Assembly: GCF_900205925.1 (NCBI RefSeq)
Contig: NZ_OAOD01000013.1
Coordinates: 34,659-98,658, forward strand
DNA length: 64,000 nucleotides
Direction: 5' to 3'
Origin: Clostridium peptidivorans
GTDB taxonomy: Bacteria > Bacillota > Clostridia > Clostridiales > Clostridiaceae
The notes beneath the pieces were generated by a model. It made no database searches, had not been told where the DNA came from, and saw nothing but the letters and a program-made list of their open reading frames with translations. Of this stretch, positions 57,032-64,000 are shown piece by piece (the first letter of the stretch is position 1; each line of letters begins with the position of its first letter). Position numbers and translations under genes: made by a program.

Positions 57032-57832
57032 TTGGAAAAGATAACTAGTAAAGATAATTCATCTATTAAGGAAGTAAGAAAGTTTAAAGAAAAGAAATAT
57101 AGAACGGCTAATAAAAAGTTTTTAGTAGAGGGTTTTAGATTTGTAGAAGAAGCAGTAAAATCAAATTTTTATATTGAAGAATTATTTATATCAGAAGAAG
57201 CTTTGGAAAGGTTTTATGGATATGATTTTAAATGTAAAATAAAGGAGTATACAAAGGTATATTCATTAGAAGATAAACTTTTTAAAACTTTAACTAATAC
57301 AGAAAGTCCTCAAGGAATATTAGCAGTAGCAAGATATAAGGATATTGAATTGAAAGCTAAAGATGGTTTTTACATATTAGCAGATAAAGTTCAGGATCCA
57401 GGAAATATGGGTACTATAATAAGAAGTGCTCATGCATCGGGAGCACTAGGAGTAATTTTAACTAAGAGAACTGTTGATGTATATAACGATAAGACTTTAA
57501 GGTCTACCATGGGTTCGATATTTCATATTCCAATAATAGAAGATACTGATCTTTCTATAACTAAAACTTTAAAAGATAATGGGTTTAAAGTCTTAGTAAG
57601 TTCCTTAGAAGAAAGTCATGATTTTTATGATATAAATTTAAATAAAAACATTATAATATGTGTGGGTAATGAAGGTAGAGGTATAAGTGATGAAATACTA
57701 AATTTAAGTGACGAGAAGTTTAAAATACCTATGCCTGGTAAAGCTGAATCATTAAATGTTGCAGTAGCAGCATCCATTATGATGTTTGAAAGAGTGAGGC
57801 AAAACTTAAAAAAGGTTGACAATTCAATTTAA
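57032..57832 (+). CDS. TrmH/SpoU-family RNA 2'-O-methyltransferase
   Basis: 266 aa. The C-terminal SPOUT domain has the knot motifs: LADKVQDPGNMGTIIRSAHA (motif 1), VGNEGRGISDEIL (motif 2) and IPMPGKAESLNVAVAASIMMFE (motif 3). An L30e-like substrate-binding domain precedes it. It probably modifies rRNA, as RlmB-like proteins do; the exact site is unknown. The start is TTG 57032 behind AAAGGTGG. The pheS promoter -35 box lies in its last codons. Confidence 0.92.
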   Translation: MEKITSKDNSSIKEVRKFKEKKYRTANKKFLVEGFRFVEEAVKSNFYIEELFISEEALERFYGYDFKCKIKEYTKVYSLEDKLFKTLTNTESPQGILAVARYKDIELKAKDGFYILADKVQDPGNMGTIIRSAHASGALGVILTKRTVDVYNDKTLRSTMGSIFHIPIIEDTDLSITKTLKDNGFKVLVSSLEESHDFYDINLNKNIIICVGNEGRGISDEILNLSDEKFKIPMPGKAESLNVAVAASIMMFERVRQNLKKVDNSI

Positions 57833-57844
57833 AATAAGTAAAAT
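57816..57844 (+). promoter_or_regulatory. Promoter of the pheS T-box leader
   Basis: TTGACA (57816-57821) and TAAAAT (57839-57844), spacer 17 nt. The -35 box overlaps the 3' end of the methyltransferase gene. Confidence 0.75.
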
Positions 57845-57850
57845 TTAGAA

Positions 57851-58103
57851 TTAAGATGTTATAATAAAATAATGAAACTATGAAGAAGAGAGTAAATATA
57901 AGTTCACTTCAGGGAGAAGGGGTCATAGACTGAAAGCCCTTTTATTGATATTTATATTGAAGTTCACTTCTGAGTTCTAGCTGTGAACTTATAGTAGCAG
58001 TTAGCGGCTAAGCCGTTATAATTTTAAGCTGGACATTAAGTCAATTAGGGTGGTACCGCGGATATAAAGTTCGTCCCTTCATGGGGAGGGGCTTTTTTTA
58101 TAT
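57851..58103 (+). promoter_or_regulatory. T-box leader, phenylalanine specifier
   Basis: Specifier TTC (57963-57965) after TTGAAG, a phenylalanine codon. T-box AGGGTGGTACCGCGG near 58047-58061. The terminator spans GTCCCTTCATGGGGAGGGGC with a T-run. Confidence 0.92.
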
Positions 58104-58141
58104 GTCTTAAAACTTATATAGAGAAAGGAGTATTAATAAAA

Positions 58142-59161
58142 ATGCAAGAAAAATTAAACTTAATAAGAGACAATGCTATAGAAGAACTAAAAAAAGTTAA
58201 TGAAGCTCAGGAATTAGAAAGCATAAGAGTAAAATACCTTGGTAAAAAAGGGGAACTTACTCAAATACTTAGAGGAATGGGTGCTTTAAGTGCTGAAGAA
58301 AGACCTATTATAGGTAAGGTTGCAAATGAAGTAAGAAGTAGTATTGAAGAACTTATAGAAGATAGATATAAAGCTATAAAAGAAAAGGAAAAGGCAAATC
58401 GTCTACAAAATGAAACTATTGATATATCAATGCCTGGTAAGAAACAATTTTTAGGCAAAAGGCATCCTCTTGATTTAACCTTGGAAAGCATGAAGGAAAT
58501 ATTCATTTCTATGGGATTTACTATAGAGGAAGGTCCAGAAGTAGAACTTGACTACTATAACTTCGAAGCTTTAAATATTCCTAAAAATCATCCAGCAAGA
58601 GGGGAACAGGATACATTTTACATAAACGACAGTTTGGTTTTAAGAACTCAAACATCACCTATACAAATAAGAACTATGGAAAAGCAAGAGCCTCCTATAA
58701 AGATGATTGCACCAGGAAAGGTTTATCGTTCTGATGCTGTAGATGCTACTCATTCACCTATATTTTATCAAATGGAAGGTCTCGTAATAGATAAAGGAAT
58801 AACCTTTGCAGATTTAAAAGGAACACTAGATCTTTTTGCAAAAAAAATGTTTGGAGATAAGGTTATAACTAAATTTAGGCCTCATCATTTCCCATTTACT
58901 GAACCTTCTGCTGAAATGGATGCTACTTGCTTTGTATGCAATGGAGATGGTTGTAAGGTTTGTAAGGGAAGCGGATGGATAGAAATATTAGGTTGTGGAA
59001 TGGTTCATCCACAGGTTTTAAGAAACTGTGGAATTGATCCTGAGGTGTATTCAGGATTTGCCTTTGGATTTGGCGTAGATAGAATGGTAATGATGAAGTA
59101 TGCAATAGATGATATAAGACTTTTATATGAAAGTGATATGAGATTTTTAAATCAGTTCTAA
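58142..59161 (+). CDS. pheS: Phenylalanine--tRNA ligase, alpha subunit
   Basis: A 339-aa catalytic subunit of the alpha2-beta2 class II enzyme. N-terminal coiled coil (1-90), then [23 protein letters not shown] near residue 133-155 and the motif 3 [19 protein letters not shown] at the end. RBS AAAGGAG precedes the ATG. pheT starts 47 nt downstream, so they form one transcript under the TTC T-box. Confidence 0.98.
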   Translation: MQEKLNLIRDNAIEELKKVNEAQELESIRVKYLGKKGELTQILRGMGALSAEERPIIGKVANEVRSSIEELIEDRYKAIKEKEKANRLQNETIDISMPGKKQFLGKRHPLDLTLESMKEIFISMGFTIEEGPEVELDYYNFEALNIPKNHPARGEQDTFYINDSLVLRTQTSPIQIRTMEKQEPPIKMIAPGKVYRSDAVDATHSPIFYQMEGLVIDKGITFADLKGTLDLFAKKMFGDKVITKFRPHHFPFTEPSAEMDATCFVCNGDGCKVCKGSGWIEILGCGMVHPQVLRNCGIDPEVYSGFAFGFGVDRMVMMKYAIDDIRLLYESDMRFLNQF

Positions 59162-59208
59162 GAGTAATATTTTATTAAACTTTAAAATCACTTAAGGAGG
59201 AATAAAAA

Positions 59209-61587
59209 ATGAAAGTACCAGTTAAATGGCTTAAAGATTATGTTAATATAGATATTTCACCAGATGAGCTCGGAGATGCATTAACTCTTTCAGGTTCCAA
59301 AGTAGAAGAAGTTATAACTTCAGGAGATGAAATACAAAATGTAGTAACAGGAAAAATACTTGAAATAAAACCTCATCCTGATGCAGAAAAGCTAGTAGTA
59401 TGCCAGCTAAATGTAGGAACAGAAGAGCCAGTGCAAATAGTTACAGGAGCAAATAATATGAAGGAACAGGATATAGTTCCTGTGGCATTACACGGTTCTA
59501 TATTACCAAATGGATTAAAGATAAAAAAGGGTAAATTAAGAGGAATAGTTTCCAATGGAATGATGTGTTCAGAAGAAGAATTAGGTATAGCTTCAGAAGA
59601 ACATGTACATGGACTTATGATATTGCCAGATGATACTCCTATTGGAAAAGATATTAAAGAAGTTTTAGGATTAAATAATTCAGTAATTGATTTTGAAATA
59701 ACTTCAAATAGACCAGATTGTCTAAGTGTTGTTGGAATTGCAAGGGAAACTGCTGCTACTTTAAATACAGCATATACTATGCCTGAAACAGCATATAGCA
59801 TAAAATGTAATGAAAATATAAAAGATTCATTAAAGGTAGAAGTAAAAGATAAATTATGTAGAAGATATATGGCTCGTGGAGTTAAAAATATTAAGATAGA
59901 AGAATCTCCTTCTTGGATGCAGGAAAGACTTATAGATGCAGGGGTAAGACCTATCAATAATATAGTAGACATAACAAATTTTGTAATGATTGAACTTGGT
60001 CAGCCAATGCATGCTTTTGACTCACGACAAATAACTTCAGGTAAAATAGTAGTTGAAAGAGCAGAAGATGGAGAAAAGTTTACCACACTTGATGAAGTTG
60101 AAAGAACATTAAATGCAGATGTACTTTGTATAAAGGATGGAGAAACAAACATAGGACTTGCAGGAATAATGGGAGGACTTAATTCAGAAGTTAAGGAAGA
60201 TACTACTGCAATAATATTTGAATGTGCTAATTTTGATGGTACAAATATAAGAGTATCTTCTCAAAAGCTAGGTGTTAGAACTGAAGCTTCATCAAAATTT
60301 GAAAAGGACTTAGACCCTAATTTAGTGGAAATTGCTATGAACAGAGCTTGCTATTTAGTAGAAAAATTAAATGCAGGGGAAGTTATGGAAGGAACCATAG
60401 ATATATATGAAGAAAAGTTAGAACCACACACATTAGAAATAAGTTCAAAATGGATAAATGAGTTTTTAGGAACAAATTTGTCAAAGGAAGAAATGAAAGG
60501 CTGCTTAGACAGATTGGATTTATTTACTGAAATAAGTGAAGATACGCTTCACATAAATGTTCCAACTTTTAGATGTGATGTAAACATAAGAGAAGATGTG
60601 GCAGAAGAAATAGCAAGAATTTATGGATATAATAATATTCCTACAACACTTATAAGAAGTGTAAGTGAAAGAGGAGGAAAAAGTAAAAAACAACATCTAG
60701 AAGATGAAGTAATAGCAGCCTTAATGGGAAGTGGATTAAATCAATCTATAAGTTACTCATTTGTAAGTCCTAAGGTATTTGATAAGATAAAAATATCTGA
60801 AGACAGTGAGCTTAGAAATGCTATAAAGATAAGAAATCCATTAGGTGAAGATTATAGCATAATGAGAACTACTACAATTCCTTCTATGATGGAAGCATTA
60901 GCTAGAAATTATTCAAGAAATAATGAAGAAGCAAGGCTTTTTGAAATAGGTAAGGTATATATGTCTAAAGAAAATAAGAATGAAGTTCCAGAAGAAAGAA
61001 ATATGCTGACTATTGGATTGTATGGAGATGTTGATTACTTAAACTTAAAGGGTGTAGTAGAAAATATAGCAGAGCATTTAGGAGTAGAAAAACTTAACTT
61101 TGCACGTGAGAGTGAAAATCCTACATTCCATCCTGGAAAGACAGCTTGTGTTAATATAAGAAAAGAGATTTTAGGAACCTTAGGAGAAGTTCACCCTGAT
61201 GTAGCTGAAAACTATGGTATAGAAGAAAGATGCTATATTGCGGAATTAAATATGGATGTGTTATTTGCAAATGCAAATTTAAATAAGATATATAAGGTAC
61301 TTCCTAAATTTCCAGCAGTAACAAGAGATATGGCTCTTTTAATAGATGATGCTATATTAGTACAAGAAATAGAAGATATCATCTTAAAGCAAGGTGGAAA
61401 GATGGTAGAAAAGGTTAAATTATTTGATGTTTATAAGGGTAAACAAATACCTGAAGGTAAAAAGAGTATAGCTTACTCTATTCTTTATAGATTAGAAAAT
61501 AAAACTTTAACTGATGAAGAAGTAAATAAGGTTCATGATAAAATAGTAAGAACTCTTGAAAATAGACTTGGAGCACAACTTAGATAA
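59209..61587 (+). CDS. pheT: Phenylalanine--tRNA ligase, beta subunit
   Basis: 792 aa. An EMAP-type tRNA-binding domain lies at about 40-150, B3/B4 editing at about 200-380, B5 at about 400-475, a catalytic-like domain after that, and an FDX-ACB anticodon domain at the C-terminus ([19 protein letters not shown]). RBS AAGGAGG precedes the ATG. Confidence 0.98.
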   Translation: MKVPVKWLKDYVNIDISPDELGDALTLSGSKVEEVITSGDEIQNVVTGKILEIKPHPDAEKLVVCQLNVGTEEPVQIVTGANNMKEQDIVPVALHGSILPNGLKIKKGKLRGIVSNGMMCSEEELGIASEEHVHGLMILPDDTPIGKDIKEVLGLNNSVIDFEITSNRPDCLSVVGIARETAATLNTAYTMPETAYSIKCNENIKDSLKVEVKDKLCRRYMARGVKNIKIEESPSWMQERLIDAGVRPINNIVDITNFVMIELGQPMHAFDSRQITSGKIVVERAEDGEKFTTLDEVERTLNADVLCIKDGETNIGLAGIMGGLNSEVKEDTTAIIFECANFDGTNIRVSSQKLGVRTEASSKFEKDLDPNLVEIAMNRACYLVEKLNAGEVMEGTIDIYEEKLEPHTLEISSKWINEFLGTNLSKEEMKGCLDRLDLFTEISEDTLHINVPTFRCDVNIREDVAEEIARIYGYNNIPTTLIRSVSERGGKSKKQHLEDEVIAALMGSGLNQSISYSFVSPKVFDKIKISEDSELRNAIKIRNPLGEDYSIMRTTTIPSMMEALARNYSRNNEEARLFEIGKVYMSKENKNEVPEERNMLTIGLYGDVDYLNLKGVVENIAEHLGVEKLNFARESENPTFHPGKTACVNIRKEILGTLGEVHPDVAENYGIEERCYIAELNMDVLFANANLNKIYKVLPKFPAVTRDMALLIDDAILVQEIEDIILKQGGKMVEKVKLFDVYKGKQIPEGKKSIAYSILYRLENKTLTDEEVNKVHDKIVRTLENRLGAQLR

Positions 61588-61670
61588 ATCTGACAAATTG
61601 ATATTTTAACCATAGTTAATTTGTGTTAAAATAGATATAATAATATATGATTTATCTGAGAGGTGTTTAT

Positions 61671-62300
61671 ATGAACATAGTAACTGTTAGGATAAATGGA
61701 GTAGAGTACAACTTAAAGGGTGATGAAAGAGAAGAATATTTACATAAAGTTGCTGGTTATGTGGATAAAAAAGTTAGGGAACTTATAGAAAGTAATCCTA
61801 AATTGAGTACATCTTCTGCAGCTATACTTACTGCTATAAATACAGTAGATGAGTATTTAAAAAAGCAGGAAGAAGTTCATGATGCTTTTGAAATAGTTAA
61901 GAAAAAAGAAGAAGAAGAAAAAAACTATAAACAAGAAATTGATATACTCAAACAAAAAATTTCACAGCTAGAGGCTTATGTAGAAGAAATCACAGTTGTC
62001 TTAGAAGAACCTAAGTATAAGGAACAGTTAGAAGTTAAGGAAAAAGAACTGGAAGTAACAACAAAAGAAATTGAAAACATTACAAAGGAAAGAGAAATAC
62101 TTCAAGAAACCTGTAAAAAATACATGGAGGGAAATAACATACTTAAAGCTGAATGTAAAGAATATAAATTTCAAATGCAATCTAATAAGTATAAAACAAT
62201 TGACCTTCAAAACAGATTAATTGAAGCTCAAGTTGAACTTGCTAAGGCAAAGAGACAAAGTTATCCATTTGTGAGTAAGGAAGTAACAATAAAAAAATAA
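61671..62300 (+). CDS. zapA: Cell division protein ZapA with long coiled coil
   Basis: A 209-aa FtsZ-ring stabiliser. The N-terminal ZapA domain (VTVRINGVEYNLKGDE...STSSAAILTAINTVDEYLK, residues 1-75) is followed by a long Glu/Lys-rich coiled coil to about residue 195, roughly twice the length of the short Gram-negative ZapA. ATG 61671 has GAGAGGTG upstream; ATG 61647 does not. Placement downstream of pheT is common in Firmicutes. Confidence 0.9.
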   Translation: MNIVTVRINGVEYNLKGDEREEYLHKVAGYVDKKVRELIESNPKLSTSSAAILTAINTVDEYLKKQEEVHDAFEIVKKKEEEEKNYKQEIDILKQKISQLEAYVEEITVVLEEPKYKEQLEVKEKELEVTTKEIENITKEREILQETCKKYMEGNNILKAECKEYKFQMQSNKYKTIDLQNRLIEAQVELAKAKRQSYPFVSKEVTIKK

Positions 62301-62325
62301 GTACCGGTGAGGTACTTATTTTTTT
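62291..62325 (+). terminator. Terminator overlapping the zapA stop
   Basis: AAATAAGTACC pairs with GGTACTTATTT around GGTGA, followed by a T-run; the left arm includes the zapA TAA. Confidence 0.88.
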
Positions 62326-62406
62326 ATGGGTAAATATATCACATATTAGTCATTTAAAAATAATATATTGTATTAGAGTATATTATTATGAAAGTTGGGG
62401 ATGAAT

Positions 62407-63552
62407 ATGGGAATTTATATAGATAATGCAGCAACCTCTTTCCCAAAACCAGAAGAGGTTTATAATGAAACATTAAATTGCATGAGAAATTATGCAGCAA
62501 ATCCAGGTAGAAGTACACATGCTATGGCACTGGAGTCTTCATCTAAATTATCTGAAACAAGGGAAATATTGAGTAATTTTTTTAATATAACAAGTCCTTT
62601 TAACATGATATTTACAAGTAATGCAACTGAAGGATTAAACATAGGAATAAAGGGGGTATTAAAGCCTGGCGACCATGTTATAAGTACTGTAATAGAGCAT
62701 AATTCAGTATTAAGGCCATTAAATAGTTTAAGTAAAAAAGGAGTCAAAGTAACATTGCTTGCAGTAGACACCTATGGTAAGTTAGATATAAATAACTTAA
62801 AAAAGGAAATACAAAAAAATACAAAACTTATAGTTGTAAATCATGCTTCAAATGTATTAGGAACACTACAATATATAAATACCATTGGAAAGATTGCAAG
62901 GGATGCAGGTATACTATTTATGGTTGATGGGTCTCAAAGTGCTGGAACTATCAACATTGATGTAGAAAAATATAATATAGACTTATTGGCTTTTCCAGGT
63001 CACAAGGGATTAATGGGTCCTCAAGGAACTGGTGGATTATTTATAAGAGATGGCATAGATATGACAAACTTTAGAGAAGGCGGCACAGGAAGCAATTCTA
63101 TGTCCATGACGCAGCCAGATTTTTTGCCAGATAAGTTTGAAAGTGGAACTCTTAATGTTCCTGGAATTGCAGGATTATGTGAAGGAGTTAAGTTTATTCA
63201 GAAAGTTGGAAGAAGAAATATTCAAAAACATGAAGAAGGCCTTATAGACTATCTTTTAAGTGAATTTAAAAAGATGCCCTATATAAAAATATATGGATTA
63301 GATTGTAAAGAAAAAAGGGCTGCTGTTATTTCTATAAATACAGATAATATGGATAGTTCTGAAGTTGGGTATTTATTAAATAAAAAAGGTATTGCAGTAC
63401 GAACAGGATATCATTGTGCAGCACTTATACATCCTATAATAGGTACAGCTAAAACTGGCACTGTAAGGCTCAGTCCGGGCTATTTTAATACCTACGAGGA
63501 AATGGAAGAAGTGGTAAAAGCCATACGGGATATATATAAAGGCGATGTTTAG
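62407..63552 (+). CDS. Cysteine-desulfurase-like class V aminotransferase
   Basis: A 381-aa PLP enzyme of the NifS/SufS-like group. IYIDNAATSFPKP at the start, the PLP Lys in FPGHKGLMGPQGTGG near residue 205, and the likely catalytic Cys in TGYHCAALIHP near 337. It probably takes sulfur from cysteine. No iscU or suf genes follow, so it may serve a different acceptor or be a cysteine/selenocysteine lyase. ATG 62407 is preferred; GGGG lies 6 nt upstream but abuts ATG 62401. Confidence 0.88.
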   Translation: MGIYIDNAATSFPKPEEVYNETLNCMRNYAANPGRSTHAMALESSSKLSETREILSNFFNITSPFNMIFTSNATEGLNIGIKGVLKPGDHVISTVIEHNSVLRPLNSLSKKGVKVTLLAVDTYGKLDINNLKKEIQKNTKLIVVNHASNVLGTLQYINTIGKIARDAGILFMVDGSQSAGTINIDVEKYNIDLLAFPGHKGLMGPQGTGGLFIRDGIDMTNFREGGTGSNSMSMTQPDFLPDKFESGTLNVPGIAGLCEGVKFIQKVGRRNIQKHEEGLIDYLLSEFKKMPYIKIYGLDCKEKRAAVISINTDNMDSSEVGYLLNKKGIAVRTGYHCAALIHPIIGTAKTGTVRLSPGYFNTYEEMEEVVKAIRDIYKGDV

Positions 63553-63564
63553 AAATAAGACGAC

Positions 63565-63793
63565 GTTTTTAATGTTGAACATCCTGTATGGGTTTTGCAT
63601 TTAGGAAAGCGGTTCGCTGTGCAAAGAAGCTCTAATATTTCAGAATTTAAATCACCTAAACTTTTTAAACTCGCAGTCGCTCAGACAGTAAAAAGTTCTT
63701 AACGGTGATTTGAATTTTGAAATAAAGAGCTTCTAATGCTTACTCAATGATTTCTACAATGCAGAACCCATACTATATGTTCAACATTAAAAA
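63565..63793. repeat. Long palindromic repeat, copy F
   Basis: The arm TTTCAGAATTTAAATCACC pairs with GGTGATTTGAATTTTGAAA. Outer arms are TTTTTAATGTTGAAC and GTTCAACATTAAAAA. A small hairpin trails it at 63812-63850. Confidence 0.9.
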
Positions 63794-64000
63794 TATCATT
63801 TAGGCTTACCTAACTAAAAGAAGAAATTTCGCTTTGTCGAAAGTCCTTTTAATAAATTAACGCTTATCAAAAGGCTGATAAGCCCGCAGACCGATAGGTC
63901 GTAAGATATTAATTATTCTATTTTTTATCAGAAATCTTTTATTGTATTACCTTATCTTTAACTTGTAAATTAAATTTTATCATTTATTTAATATAAGTTC
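63794..64000. other. Right edge of the window, gene-free
   Basis: After the repeat trailer there is a CTTATCAAAAGGCTGATAAG hairpin and a GACCGATAGGTC palindrome (63873-63901). Then AT-rich sequence runs to the edge. No gene is seen. Confidence 0.5.

Overview
The window is low-G+C DNA from an anaerobic, spore-forming, amino-acid-fermenting Firmicute, most likely a Clostridium sensu stricto of the C. tetani / C. cochlearium / C. botulinum kind. This rests on strong GGAGG ribosome binding sites, TTG/GTG/ATT starts, T-box leaders on tRNA synthetase genes, sporulation genes (two alpha/beta SASP-type proteins, pdaB, ytxC) and folate-linked histidine fermentation. The species is an inference.

The first third (1-21100) is a histidine catabolism island. 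Histidine goes through HutH (11842) and HutU (cut by the left edge) to HutI (2209), then to one of two FtcD paralogues (1295 and 17131), giving glutamate plus formimino-THF. FchA (20459) and Fhs (18759) recover the one-carbon unit as formate and ATP. FolT (18188) imports folate. GltS (15094) moves glutamate and has a sigma-54-type promoter. The island also holds a DapF-fold racemase that may act on histidine and seems to start at ATT (9533), a NhaC/YuiF-type carrier (10398), a YjiH membrane protein, a TRIC-type channel, an amidohydrolase with an altered active site (13517, minus strand) and a 1020-aa BTAD-AAA-TPR regulator (4392).

The middle part holds valS with a T-box, folC, small conserved genes, spore genes (SASP, pdaB), a tandem-OB SSB-like protein and the diaminopimelate genes (dapH, patA, and asd-dapA-dapB). 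An oppABCDF peptide importer follows, then a SASP-like protein, a methyltransferase, hslO, and cobT behind a cobalamin riboswitch. A five-gene tRNA operon (Val, Asp, Phe, Gly, Cys) comes next, and after it a gene-poor stretch.

The last part (49000-64000) has two clostridial hypothetical genes, ytxC and thrS (T-box), then infC-rpmI-rplT behind an L20-type leader, ktrB-ktrA, a SpoU/TrmH methyltransferase, pheS-pheT (T-box), zapA and a cysteine-desulfurase-like gene.

The most striking non-genic content is several families of dispersed palindromic repeats. The main one is a 220-230-nt near-perfect hairpin, with six full copies and one mini copy, all between genes. Its arms differ between copies but stay complementary. 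Smaller families are a 65-nt double hairpin, a 60-nt hairpin pair, and a GTGCCACCC palindrome that lies across two stop codons.
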